A stretch of DNA of 64,000 nucleotides from Mixia osmundae IAM 14324 (lineage: Eukaryota; Basidiomycota; Mixiomycetes; Mixiales; Mixiaceae): NCBI RefSeq assembly GCF_000708205.1, contig NW_014575550.1, positions 1-64,000 on the forward strand, written 5' to 3'. The translations under genes and the position numbers were made by a program. Shown piece by piece: positions 22,168-35,692 of the stretch. The notes under the pieces were generated by a model. That model saw only the letters and a list, made by a program, of their open reading frames with translations, did no database searches and was not told the DNA's origin. Numbering within the stretch: the stretch's first letter is position 1; each line of letters starts with the position of its first letter.

Positions 22168-22850
22168 TTACTCTTGTGGCGCCTTCTGTGTAGGTGCAGC
22201 TTGAGATCAGCTCAGCTCTTAGCAGCGAAGCAATACTCACATCTCTTCGGAACAGCAAAATATGCGGCTCTGGCGCTGCACGGCAGGGTAAGATGTCAGA
22301 TACGCGACCTCGTCATACGGCGTAAAGCTTGCCATGAACCTCGACTGTATTTTCGGATGTCAGCCTATCAAACCAATGCTGTGAATGGGCTCACAGTGCT
22401 CCCAGCCTAAGCTCTGCGTTATGCCAATTCCCCTCCACTCTTGCTCGGTCAGTATCCTTAGCACGCCCGAATCTTCACTTGAGAACATATGCTTCGGTAG
22501 CATCTGCAATACGGCCCTTTGATGAGCTCTGCGTAGTGTCATAGCTGATTTGGTCACCTTCAGGAGTCCTTCTGCTCGTTGGCGTTGGCAGCCTAAGTGA
22601 GCCCCTATGCCCACTGGAGCACTCGCGTGACGCACTTGGCAAGATGACATGTCTGTCTCGTCCGCGATCAGCACAGCAATGATCTAGCTGCGATGCGACT
22701 CGCCTGTATTCGTGCGTGTCGTCGCTATATCGTCTGCAAAGCAAAATCATTCAGACATAAAGAAGCGTAGGCCCACGTTGCGCACTCGGAGTAATGTATG
22801 AGATCGATGTAGTCGGACAGCGTCTTGCCCTGCTTGCTCTCGTCCGGCAT
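22168..22850 (-). CDS. CKS1: Cyclin-dependent kinase regulatory subunit Cks1/Suc1
   Basis: Seven exons encode about 102-108 residues. Exons: 22850-22786, 22733-22704, 22652-22636, (22544 or 22526)-22395, 22344-22333, 22275-22241, 22185-22168. Cks1 binds CDK1 and phosphothreonine substrates. Family blocks are IHYSERYSDDTHEYRHVILP, MLPKHMFSSEDSGVLRIL, EWRGIGITQSLGWEH and VHAPEPHILLFRRD. Two introns (22653-22703, 22276-22332) start with GC. Exon 5 is only 12 bases. The third intron's acceptor is ambiguous: both candidates keep frame and insert a few residues relative to fission yeast Suc1 between HVILP and the LQMLP block. The gene sits head-to-tail behind MCM6, 110 bases away, and has an ACGCGT box 54 bases upstream of its ATG. 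Confidence 0.9.
22276..22332 (-). other. GC-AG intron in CKS1
   Basis: Donor GTTCATG/gcaagc, acceptor gtgcag/CGCCAG, 57 bases; joins VH to APEPHILLF exactly as in the family. Confidence 0.8.
22653..22703 (-). other. GC-AG intron in CKS1
   Basis: Donor GAATACAG/gcgagt, acceptor gagacag/ACATGT, 51 bases; joins DDTHEY-R to HVILP as in the family. Confidence 0.8.
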
Positions 22851-22903
22851 CTTCGGCTGTCTTTTTCACTCGCAGGGGACGGACGTCAAGTCGCGCGAGC
22901 AAG

Positions 22904-22909
22904 ACGCGT
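22904..22909. promoter_or_regulatory. MluI cell-cycle box upstream of CKS1
   Basis: Palindromic ACGCGT 54 bases upstream of the CKS1 start codon. This is the core bound by MBF-type G1/S factors in other fungi. A six-base match is weak alone; a similar box lies upstream of MCM6. Confidence 0.4.
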
Positions 22910-22960
22910 CGCGACGTATGCTAAGCCCCAATATGCAATGTACGTACAGACACCAAAACA

Positions 22961-25960
<3,000 letters not shown>

Positions 25961-25999
25961 GACTTTGCAGCGTAGATGGAGGAGACGCGAGCAGCACGC

Positions 26000-26005
26000 G
26001 ACGCG
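26000..26005. promoter_or_regulatory. MluI cell-cycle box upstream of MCM6
   Basis: ACGCGT 40 bases upstream of the MCM6 start codon, within the short divergent promoter shared with the Lyc1-like gene. MCM genes are classic G1/S targets of MBF; function here is inferred. Confidence 0.45.
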
Positions 26006-26108
26006 TAAAGTAGCTAGCTGATAGTGTCAGATGAATGATCGATGTGCCACATCTGTCGCTCACTGTCGATCTCTCAGACGATTCTCGCAGGGCGTTCTGG
26101 CCGTCAAG

Positions 26109-27272
26109 ATGCCGGGCGAGGTCAGGCTCGTTCGCGCCACAGCTGCGCAGTCCATCGAGGCCAACAAGCGATCGCATGTCGAATGGGCAAAAGGCCTCTC
26201 CGTCGACGAGTACCTATCTCGAGAAGAGACGCTGGGACGATGCAAAGTAGCCCAGGGTCTTCTCGCATGGGTCCTGATTCCACGCTCGGCGCCGACCGAC
26301 ACACTAGACTTCTTTTGCGCTTGCGAGACATACAGACGGCGGCTGTTTGCACACGCGCCTCGGCTTGGCCAACCTGGACAAAGTCTTGAAGGTATTGGCT
26401 ATGGTATCTGCTCTGTCTTTACGCCTCAACGATACCGAGGCAAAGGGTATGCGGGCCAGATGATGAAGCTGCTGCATGCAAAGCTGGCAAAGCCCGGCAC
26501 TTCGCCATTTGCTTCAGATGCTCAGGATGGCGACGACGAAGATGGGCCCAGGGATGCCACGCTCTCGGTGCTTTACTCGGACGCAGGCACTTTCTACCAA
26601 GCTCACGGCTGGACTATTATCGGCGCGCTCCATACGATTTGGCCAGTGCAATCAGTAGCGCTCGAAGTGAAGCCACAGCTGTCTACAGAGCGTCTTGATG
26701 ATGGCATGATCAACTCTTGCGCAAAACAAGACGTAGCCGCGACGCAGAGACAAGTGTACACATCGGCCGACACTGCTTTCGCATTCGTCCCGACGGGAGA
26801 TGAACAGCAATGGCTTGTAACACGATCGAAGTTTTACCATGAACACTTACCGGCGCGGCGCGGGCACTCGCCGCCAACCACTTTCGGCGCTAGGGTCATC
26901 ACTGATCATGCAGACTCATTGGAGAGTCACTCCGCGAGCGAGTATGCGGTGTGGAACTACGACTATAGCGGCTCCGAGCTCAACATCCTACGTCTGCGGG
27001 TCAATTCGCCAGGTAAATTCGTCGTCACGTTCTAGCCCGCACAACTCACTCGCGACACAGAGGCATTAGAGGCGCTTATGGTGGTCGCAGTAGAATGTGC
27101 AAGGGAGCAAGAATGCCAGACAATCACCGCCTGGAATGTCGACACGGGTTTGCTCAAGTCAGCCGGTCTAGTAAGTCAAACGAAAAAGTCGAGTCTGCCG
27201 GCACTGGCGATCTACGACGACCATCTGAGAGGCGCTGATTGGCTGGTCAATGAGAACCTCTTCTGGTGTTAG
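26109..27272 (+). CDS. Lyc1-like GNAT acetyltransferase
   Basis: Two exons (26109-27012, 27061-27272; 48-base intron) encode 371 residues. The family prototype is Yarrowia lipolytica Lyc1, lysine N6-acetyltransferase, which starts lysine catabolism. The GNAT acetyl-CoA loop is visible near residue 105 as QRYRGKGYAGQMM. It is preceded by a strand GIGYGICSVF and followed by LSVLYSDAGTFYQAHGW. The C-terminal half holds the fungal-specific extension with YAVWNYDY and a final ITAWNVDTGLL segment. Start is placed at the ATG before PGEVRLVRA, where similarity begins; an upstream in-frame Met at 26031 would overlap the MCM6 promoter. Substrate specificity is inferred from the family. Confidence 0.8.
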
Positions 27273-27320
27273 AAACAGCACAACATCTGCATTCACGCAC
27301 TGACAACATTGCATCGCATG

Positions 27321-28935
27321 CTAATTTGTGGACGGTCCGAAATCCTCGAGATTGAGATATGCAGGAAACGATGCGTCCAGAGAGTTCGTGTTGGTCTTGA
27401 AGGCACTGGTGAGTGGACCGGTGGCAATGATCTGGGCTTCGACGATGTAGCGCATGCGACTTGAGTGATCCGAGCTCGTTTGCTCGCTCGGATTAGAAGT
27501 TGACTGTGCAAGCGTAGCAGGCTCGCTCGCGCTCGACATCGACGTCGTCGAGGACACGAGCGAGGGTGAAGGCAAAGGAGAGGAATGGCCCGAGCCTTGC
27601 GAATTGTCAGTATCGGACTGTCTGCTTGAAGACGGTAGAGCAGGCTGCGTGTCTTCTGATGGCAAGCTCCGGGCAAGCGCAGCCTTTGCAGACCGGCTCT
27701 TCTCCCGTCTCACTTCACGTCGTCTCCACTTCTCTGCCGCTGTCAGACTCGGCGGTCGAGGTGATGGCGTTGGGCGATCGGGAGGCCTGCACGTCAACGC
27801 CTCGAGCGGCTTGACGATCTCCAGGTCGCCTTCCTCGTCGTCGCTCGTATATACGTCATCAGCCACGCTGAAGCAATTGCTGGGCGATCGTCGCCACCTC
27901 GTGGTGTTGCTAGGCTTGATCGTTGCTTCGGCAGCGATGGGGGGCTCTGGCTCAGACAAGCTCACGTCCGGCCAATCGAAGCCCGGCTCTATGGTGATTA
28001 GCTGCTCATCTGGAATGAGGACCGTCGCAGTAGTGACAGGCAGTCTCTGACTGCTGGAATCTGAGTCCTCGTCGTCTGTGTCTTGAAAGATACCGTTTGC
28101 GCGCCTCAAGAGCACACGGTCACGCTTCTGCCGCCTTGCTTGACGCTCGAGCATCTTGATCGTCCTTGGATGTAAGCCCTGCACGGTCTGCTGGCGTAGG
28201 TATTGCGGCGGCTCACGCCGGTAGCCTGCTTCGATGAGATCTCGCTTCATCTTGGCATTGGGATCGTCGCCCATCTCATCAATGGCTTCTTGTCTTGCAA
28301 TCTTGAGTGCCAGCGCGTCCTCTGTCTCTGGATCAGAAGACGGCGAGATCTCAATCTTGCGCAGAATGTCGACTTTGGCGCTTAATTGATCGGCCATGGT
28401 GCGCAAGGTACGCAGAGAGATCTCGAGATCTTGCGCGTCGAGACCAATGAGTGTTCCATCGTCGAGGATGCCGATCTCGTAGATAGCCAAGCCACCGCCT
28501 TCGATGAGTCGCCATTTGAGCTGGGTGACCAGACGTCCTAGACGATCGCCCGTTGCCGTTTGCAACCTATACTTGTACTCAATCTGTCACGACGCGCTTC
28601 AGCTCGACTTGACTCAGACCGGAGGACAGACGTACGTGGCCACTGTCATCCGACTCGGGAGCAATGCCGAACGATTGGGATAGTTTGCGATCGATGTGAA
28701 GCGCCTGAAGCGGCAGATCGAGCTCATCCGACGCGGTAGCGTGCGATGTGGTCGAGCAGGACAGCAAGCTGCTCGAGGCACGCCGTAGCATCTTCTGGTA
28801 AGATCCATCTCGCTGTACGACTGACGCTGCTCCGCTTGTTTGACCTGAATCGACGACCGTGCTTGCTAGCACGCTCGAGAGCGATTGGAAAGGCGAGTCG
28901 AGCCGAGGCGACTCGCTGATCTCCTCGCCGAACAT
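27321..28935 (-). CDS. GTPBP1/2-like N-terminal domain protein lacking the GTPase
   Basis: Two exons (28935-28636, 28583-27321; 52-base intron) encode 520 residues. Around residues 100-170 it carries the block found in front of the GTPase in fungal GTPBP1/2-type proteins: IEYKYRLQ, LVTQLKWRLIEGGGLAIYEIG, DDGTLIGLDAQDLEISLRTL. The rest is charged and Ser/Pro-rich, with an acidic patch (DTDDEDSDSSS), and ends MRYIVEAQIIATGP.. near the C-terminus. No Walker A (GXXXXGKS/T), DXXG or NKXD motif is present in this open frame or its neighbourhood. It may be a GTPase-free member of the family or a distinct protein that shares the domain. It is divergent to TIM54, 83 bases apart. Confidence 0.75.
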
Positions 28936-29018
28936 GTTGTGTTGATGATTGATCGAGGGGGCTCAGTAGGCTCCTAACCTTACTATCATGGCTTCAGTTA
29001 ATGAGGTGACTCGACGCT

Positions 29019-30946
29019 ATGCCTGGCCTGATCCTGATCTGCCGTCGCGGCTCCACGTCACTCAAACTTCCTTGCAGAAGTCGTCCTTACAGCTTCCAGG
29101 AGCCGGGCACCAGTGCCATGTCGCAGTTTGACAGCCCGCCGGAAGCGAGCACGAGCTCTGGTCAGCCCAAAGGTCAGTATGCGCAGGCTCCCGTGGTCAC
29201 AGAAGACAGTCTGCGCTGGAGGCCAAAATACGTCTTTCGGCCGCCCCCGTTGGGCCCTGGCTTAGGTCCCGGCGTTCGTCAGCTGCGAGTGCCAGCCAAG
29301 CCGAAGAACATAGTCCATACTATCACAGGTTGGGATCCATACGCTTTCAAACTCCCCAGCTATCGGCCAGGACGGAAAATGATCACTTTTATCGTCGTGA
29401 CGACTTCACTCTACGCTGGCGTACGATACGATCGCAAGGAAGCCAAGCGTATGGCTGCAGAATATCTCGAGCAAGTCAAGGAGATGGGCCGGCAGCCTAT
29501 TGCAGGCATGGAAGAAGTGCCACGGTGTATCAATGTGCTCACAACGACCCTGCCTGAGGATACCGAACGCGACAGAAGCGCAATCTACTTCAAGAAATAT
29601 ATCAAAGTGAGCGTCGCTTGAGTGGCTGTCTCTGCTCGGCTGATGATTGTAGCCTATGCTGCATGCCGCGGGAGTAGATTATGAGATTCACACAGGCAAG
29701 ATGCCCGGCAATCTTGCGCGCAAGCTCATAGATGAGATACGGACGCGCCGACTCGAGGAAGAAGCGAAACGACCGATCGAACAGCCTGTACCCGGCACAG
29801 CAGATTATGTTCGTACTGTCCGACGATTGCAAGAGATCCAAGGCGGCACGCTCATCATCGGCCATAACACGCTCAAAGAGTATCTTTATGCCTTGCGCAA
29901 GGGCTGGCTGTCTGAGCTGGATCTCGTGCAAGCTGCACGCGACAATGACGAACCAGATGCTGCACTTTCCGCTAGACTGGCCAAGCTCCACGTATTCGAT
30001 GATCCTGCCGACCAATTGAATTCAGATGGTCCCAATGTGGGCAACATTGACGACGAGCCTGCGCCGCCTGTCTTGACTCGGCTACAGCCGCAGTCAGCCG
30101 CACCAGAAGCAGGGTCAGTGTCGAGATGGTCAAGCTGGCTCAAACCAGCAGTGCAACCACCGCCCTTGCCGGCCTTCGAGCTCAATCCTCCCTTTGAGGT
30201 CGACGCGCCCGAGCCAACTCCTCGCATCTTGCCCGCACCAGCCCAGCTACCTACTCAGCCGCCGATAGCTATCGTAGCATACGATCATCCACTGGGTAGT
30301 ATGCGTTGGTGGCCTCTCAAATCCTGGCGATTGCTATTCGGCGAGCGCGAACGCGTGCGACGAGGGGCAGAGACCGCTCTTGCCATCTTGAACTGCCATA
30401 CACGCCCACTCCGAGGACCAAGCGATCAGAGATACATTCTTGCAAGGACCGGTAGTGAGCTAGGCGCCGTAGGAGAGCTAGAAGCGCCACAAGACAATTT
30501 CTTGACTGAAGAGGGCAAGATGAAGGATTATGACTATACCCCTCTTGAATCTGGCACGGATCTCGACATCGGCTCTGATGCTGAGCTACACTACATCAGG
30601 GTGAGTTCTCTGCTGAATTGATCAGCATTTCGCTCATCGATTTCAGGCATTCCGCAAATGGCCAGAGACGATTGCCAGCTCTCGCAAGGAGTGGTACACC
30701 CAGCTGCCAAAGAAGTTGGCACTCGCACGAGAGCTTGCCCGAGGCGATCGAGAGCCCACAAAGGAAGAAGTCAAGTATCCTCCTATCACCGAGACAGAGT
30801 TACGACAGCAGCAGCTCGACAAGGAGCGTAGATGGCAGAACGAAGAAGAGGGCTGGAAGGTGACACGAGCGGGAAGCAAAGTTGCATGGGACGAACGCAT
30901 GGAAGAAGCACTGTACTTGTTCGTCAAGAGCAGCGAGGAAGAATGA
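29019..30946 (+). CDS. TIM54: Mitochondrial inner-membrane translocase subunit Tim54
   Basis: Three exons (29019-29606, 29653-30600, 30647-30946; both introns 46 bases) encode 611 residues. Tim54 scaffolds the TIM22 carrier translocase in the inner membrane. The N-terminus is basic, consistent with import. Recognisable stretches are KLPSYRPGRKMITFIVVTTSLYAG, RYDRKEAKRM, PRCINVLTTTLPED and AGVDYEIHTGKMPG. A large acidic/Pro-rich region follows, then RKWPETIASSRKEWYTQLPKKL near the C-terminus. It is longer than yeast Tim54 (about 480 residues), mainly through the Pro-rich middle. Convergent with the aspartyl protease gene. Confidence 0.85.
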
Positions 30947-31105
30947 AGCATGCTTGTTGTCAGAATATGAATGCATCGCAAGTGCGCAGCTGACCATCGC
31001 AAAGTGGTAGCAAAGACTGCGCAGTCAAGGGTAGAAATGCATTGCTGAATGCCATCATCGCGATGCATCTCCGGGCGAGTACAGTCGAAGCCGCGATAGG
31101 ATCAA

Positions 31106-31139
31106 GATCGGAGAGCAGACGTGATCGGAGAGCAGACGT
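31106..31139. repeat. Perfect 17-bp tandem duplication
   Basis: The unit gatcggagagcagacgt occurs twice head-to-tail (31106-31122, 31123-31139) in the spacer between the TIM54 stop and the protease stop. Confidence 0.9.
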
Positions 31140-31148
31140 GGGGCGCGA

Positions 31149-32473
31149 TCAGGCCGGCGAATACGCGGTCTTTGCGAAGCCGATACGCTTCTTGTCACCG
31201 TCGAGAATGACGGCGAAGCGCTCAAGGAAGAAGCAGCCGAAGATGTTGAGAGTTGGCAAGACCGTTTCGGCAACGTAGCTGGCAAGCGATCAGCTGCTTG
31301 CCCCTCGAACAGCTTGAGAAAGACTTACGAATAGGTGTACTTTGTATCGAGCATGAGTTCGTTGACATAGCTTGCGGGCAAAAGCAGCTCGCTTGCAGGT
31401 AAATTGAATGTAACACCATCGACGACGAAGTCGAGGGCAGGCACGTGAGCGAGTGAGCTGTTGGGGAAAGCTACGATTCCAAAGGTCGCGTCCTTGAAGA
31501 CGCCTGGAATTTGGTTGTACCATCTGTGAGCCGCCATTAGCGGGAGATTCACCGACTTTGGCAGACTGACTTGGAAAAGGCAGATTTTTGAAGCATCAGC
31601 TGAGTAGAGCCGGTGTCAATTATGGTGAATGAAGCGACTGGATCTGACGCTTCGATTCCAACTGAAGGGATGGCCACCGTGCATGCCCAGTACTGGATAT
31701 TAGAGTCAGTGGCAGAGTTATGCCATTCACCGAGCATATCTGCATAAGCAATGTCGGACTTGTGCAGCGCATAATTGATCGCGCCGAGCTCGAGGGCGCC
31801 GGCGTCTGTGCCGAGCGTCCTTGACGTGTCCCTTGGTTGAAAGTACATCGAAATGATGTCCGCAGCAATGTGCTTGTCTGCTTTGAGTTGCGCCATAAGG
31901 TTGAGGTATGTGCCTGGTTTGATGCCATTTGTCTGCGAGAAGAAGTTGTCTTGTTCAATTTGTGGACTGAGGCCAATGATGCCATTGACGCTGTCGGCCA
32001 CTGGTCCGCCTGGATAGACTGCTCCCGCGAACTTGAAATCGAATGTCAAGCCGCTGCCGGCGAGCGTAACCTCGTCCTCGTACATGTAGCCAAAGAAACT
32101 GTTGGACGTCAACCCCTGCAGACTTGTCAAGCTCGCCGAAAGCTCACACTGAGAAGTCCGCGTAGACCTGTGCGTAAGGTGTAGTCAGGTTCTTTGCGTT
32201 GCGACCGAAATGATATTTTCTGATGACCGTTGTGGGGGATCCAGTATCGAGGGAGCAGTAGCTATAAACATCCGATCCGATTGAAATGTTAGCGTAAAAC
32301 GTCGAGCCACCGAGAATAGGAACAGGCCAGCGATAATGCTGCCCAGATACATGGTGATGTATACGGCGCTTGTCGAGCTTTGTGATCGCTACGTCGCGTC
32401 GATGGACGGGTATCTTGATCGCATCACACAGCGTCAGAGCCGCCGCAACAGCAGTCAAGAGGATGAAGCGCAT
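31149..32473 (-). CDS. Secreted pepsin-type aspartyl protease
   Basis: Four exons (32473-32150, 32115-31571, 31523-31329, 31278-31149) encode 397 residues. A clear signal peptide (MRFILLTAVAAALTL) and a short basic propeptide with KR sites precede the mature enzyme. The two catalytic Asp motifs are CSLDTGSP and IIDTGSTQL. A flap region (GYMYEDEVTLAG) and a C-terminal NIFGCFFLERFAVILD..RIGFAK match family A1. The first intron (32116-32149) is only 34 bases and is needed to avoid an in-frame stop. The enzyme should be extracellular or vacuolar; no GPI tail is seen. Confidence 0.88.
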
Positions 32474-33105
32474 GTTGTATGCAGATGATCCTTCTTGAAA
32501 GGTCAGCTGCAAGACGAGCGATGGAAGCAACTGGCAGCGGAGTACATGAGATAAGCGAAAGGTGACTCGGAAACATTGCAGCCAGATAGTCGCGCTGCCG
32601 ACTGTTGAGGACCCGAGTTGCTCTTGTATTTGATTGCACTATCTGCGCAGGATGCGGCAAGATCGGGACGATACGCACAGACCCTCGAAGACTTCAGGAT
32701 ATACGTGCTGGCTTGTGGCCATCAAGCCAGCACCTGTTCCTTCCGGTAGGCTGAAAAACCAGAAGATTGCATCAAGAGACCTATCGGTACAATCGGAGCT
32801 TAGCATGATCGAGCGTTCGAAAGACTGAGGATGAGTGACATATGTGTTGCGCCCTGTGCCACCGATGAGCTCTACTGTGACGAGGGTGGGTGTACATGTG
32901 GACGAAACGAGCGCGCAATTGCAAGCTTTTTGGGAGTGATGCACGAAATTTGCAGGCCAAATCAAAAAAAGAAATCGAAGCTGATCAGCTGTATGCGTGG
33001 GCCGTCATCTCGACAGAGCAGCGACGGTGATCGCATTCAAGCCTGTCCCTTGGAGTGCTCACTTGTCAGACCACGACTTCTGTATTCGCTACAACAAATG
33101 CGAGT
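32474..33105. other. Intergenic, no gene seen
   Basis: Spacer between the aspartyl protease start and the 3' end of the 33106-35391 gene. A minus-strand frame at 32639-32965 (108 codons) shows no domain or composition bias that would support it. Confidence 0.5.
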
Positions 33106-35391
33106 CTACAATCCGTAATGCAAGTTGACATTACGCTCGCTCGGCCGTAGCTTGACGATGGCTTGCGAGATGCGATGCGGCTGACGAATGGGTCGTGCTG
33201 CCGGCGGCGGTGACAAGAGCGCAGCGTATGACATGGCAGGCGTCTGCGAGCCTGGTGTTGCACGCGGTGTTTCGACCGTATCCTCTTCCTCGTCATCGTC
33301 TTGACTAGATGTCTGTGACATGGACTCGTCTGTCTCGCCTGCGTCCTCCATGAGAACGTCTAAGCCGCTTTTATGTGTGTCGAGTTCCAAGAGAGCTTGA
33401 TCTATGAGCTCGATGTTGAAACCTTGCGGCGACTCGGAGCTTTCAATGTGCTCGACAAGCCCGTCAAAGCATGCCTCGTCATGCGCATCGAATTCTTCTG
33501 CGCGTGGACGGTCTTGCCAAATGCAAGCTTGTGCATCATGGACGTATGCGTTCGGACTGTCGGCTCGCCTTTCGTCCAGATCTTCCTCAGAGTCGACAGA
33601 CATGTAGCTGCTATCCGAGTCGGAGTCGGAATCTGTCTGTAGAGCGGACGAGCGACGTTGCGTACGGTGAGAGGGTCTCAAACGGATTGCCGGCTTATGA
33701 GCTCGTTGTCGATTGTTACGCCGATGGCTTTGCGTCGATGGGCGAGATGAGCCAGCAGCGCGACGCTGTCTTGCACGATCAGCATAGGCCGGACAGTGAC
33801 TGACTGCACTCACACTAGGTCGTGATCTCATATCGCCCCGATCAAAATCCGGTCGCCTCCTCAATGTGCTGCTCTGAGCGGTAGATCCGAAATGGTCCAT
33901 ATAGCTGAGCTTGGAATTGAGCGCAGCTTCTCTTTGCTCCTTCTGCTTCTGCAGCTGCTCTCGAAGTACTCGGCCTCTCGCAGCTAGACCGATCGGCAGT
34001 GTGGATTTCCGAGGCTGTGTTCGCGGCGGTAGCATTGGCAGGGGGGCAAAAGCGATGGAAGTAGCTTTTGGTAGTGGCGCTGACGCTTGGCCGGGAGGAC
34101 TAAGCGCGCTGAGGGGTATAGCATGCGGAGGAGCAAGAGGCGCGACTGGCGCTGGCTTTGAGGTGACTTGCGCGACAAGCCCTAGCGAGTTGACTACCGC
34201 GGGCTCGCTGTCGACCGAGCTATGTCCATCACTGCCCGGTGAGGTAGGCAAGTAATCTGAGTGCGGGTCAAGGGCGCTCGCAGGCAGGGAAGAGCGGTAC
34301 ATGGCTGCCTCGAGCGCAGCAGGAGTCAAACGTGCTGTTTGCGCTGTGGCATAGAGATTCTCGTCTGACGATGTAGACGAGCTGAACGAAGAAGGTACGG
34401 ACGAGGTGGTCGAATCTGATTCTGCATCCGAGCTGTCATTCTGATCGTCCTCGTCATCATCGGTTTCGATCGATCGCAAAGATGGATCACGACCCAGAAT
34501 GACATCCGAAGGCATGAGCAGCTCAAGTGCGGGAATGGGTCTGTTCGTCTTGGCTCTTGCCAATCGTTGTGCAGTGAGATCGCTGGCAACGCTTCCCGCT
34601 TTTCTGTGATAGGTCATCGCGAGCTCGTCAGGCAACCCATCGTCTAGATCATGCTGGTCGATGCTCGGATCCGGGTGCAGATCGTCTGTGTGCTCCGATG
34701 AGTGTACGCTCGGCTCGGGCTTTATGCTGATTGATTGCGACAGTTGATGATGTAAAGCATCTGCACTGACAGCACTCGCCTTGAGTGCGTCATGCGAAGC
34801 CTTGGCAGAAATGGTGCCTGATGGTGACGGCGGATCGTCCAGCTCATTCTCTGGCGTCTTTATCAAGATGGACTGCGTCGACTGGCTGCGCCATTTCAGG
34901 ATATATGTTCCGACGTAGTCTGGATCCATCCAAGTACTCGATGGTCTCAATCTTGGCGAGGGCGCCGAAGAGATGGATGAAGCAGGTGAAACCGAACGAG
35001 ACTTGTGCGGAGTAACATCTCGAAAGGGCGACACTGGCATGGCGTCACGACTCATTGGAATACCCCTGGCCAGGTTCGGACTGGGCATAGCGCCATTGTG
35101 GCCCACTCGAGCGTCCGTGTCGGCAATCTCGAGCCGAGCCAAGCCAGGCGTAAAGTACTCGGCCTGATCAGTCTTGACATCGTAAACGAACTGACGCTCT
35201 TCAAAGGGCCCTAATTGCACGCCTTTGCCGGGGCCGTCGCCTGCATCAGAAGCAGCCACACTCGTCGGTGGACTCAGATTGGATGCGGTGTCGAGCGCAG
35301 ACAGTGAGACAACCGAGCCGGAGCGCGAAGATGAGGCCGAGGAGGAGCGTGACAGTGATCTCGCCCTCTTAGTCTCAATATACTTGCGCAT
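33106..35391 (-). CDS. Disordered, Ser/Asp-rich protein of unknown function
   Basis: A single open frame of 761 residues, intronless where most neighbours have introns. It is Ser, Pro and Asp-rich with several acidic runs (DDDEDDQNDSSDAESDS, DSDSDSDSS). The N-terminal part is the best candidate for a conserved segment: VQLGPFEERQFVYDVKTDQAE (about residues 58-80) and DPDYVGTYILKWRSQSTQSI (about 165-185). These look folded and may be short regulatory motifs. A basic region (RRRAAGSSRP, RRNNRQRAHK) could be a nuclear-localisation signal. I do not recognise the family. It is divergent to GAD1 with 301 bases between start codons. Confidence 0.7.
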   Translation of the reverse strand: MRKYIETKRARSLSRSSSASSSRSGSVVSLSALDTASNLSPPTSVAASDAGDGPGKGVQLGPFEERQFVYDVKTDQAEYFTPGLARLEIADTDARVGHNGAMPSPNLARGIPMSRDAMPVSPFRDVTPHKSRSVSPASSISSAPSPRLRPSSTWMDPDYVGTYILKWRSQSTQSILIKTPENELDDPPSPSGTISAKASHDALKASAVSADALHHQLSQSISIKPEPSVHSSEHTDDLHPDPSIDQHDLDDGLPDELAMTYHRKAGSVASDLTAQRLARAKTNRPIPALELLMPSDVILGRDPSLRSIETDDDEDDQNDSSDAESDSTTSSVPSSFSSSTSSDENLYATAQTARLTPAALEAAMYRSSLPASALDPHSDYLPTSPGSDGHSSVDSEPAVVNSLGLVAQVTSKPAPVAPLAPPHAIPLSALSPPGQASAPLPKATSIAFAPLPMLPPRTQPRKSTLPIGLAARGRVLREQLQKQKEQREAALNSKLSYMDHFGSTAQSSTLRRRPDFDRGDMRSRPSVSAVSHCPAYADRARQRRAAGSSRPSTQSHRRNNRQRAHKPAIRLRPSHRTQRRSSALQTDSDSDSDSSYMSVDSEEDLDERRADSPNAYVHDAQACIWQDRPRAEEFDAHDEACFDGLVEHIESSESPQGFNIELIDQALLELDTHKSGLDVLMEDAGETDESMSQTSSQDDDEEEDTVETPRATPGSQTPAMSYAALLSPPPAARPIRQPHRISQAIVKLRPSERNVNLHYGL

Positions 35392-35692
35392 CGTTTCTGA
35401 TTGACGGCAGCGAGGCTGTATGCGCGCTGTGGCAGCGTTTTGCGGACCTGCCTACCTGTTCATGCTCCTGATAGATAGACTCTTTTGATAACGATCAGAC
35501 GAGCAAATCTGAAAGAGACATTGATCTGAAATCGTGTACCGTCCTTGCCGCCGCGAGTGATCGAGAACTTCGGAGAACGCCGCGCGGAGTTCGCGGAGAG
35601 CGAGCGCGTGGCTATTTCGAGCGTGTGACGCACGATAGGATACTGCTCCGCCAGCTTTTATAGTCGACTCGCACCCAGACGAAGCTCGCGAC
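35392..35692. promoter_or_regulatory. Divergent promoter region
   Basis: About 300 bases between the start codons of the disordered-protein gene and GAD1. No specific factor site recognised. Confidence 0.4.

Noticed and set aside
31106-31139. Duplication resembling sequencing-adapter sequence
   Set aside because: The unit gatcggagagcagacgt only partly resembles the common adapter start; it differs at several positions and occurs as a clean genomic tandem. Kept only as a small repeat.
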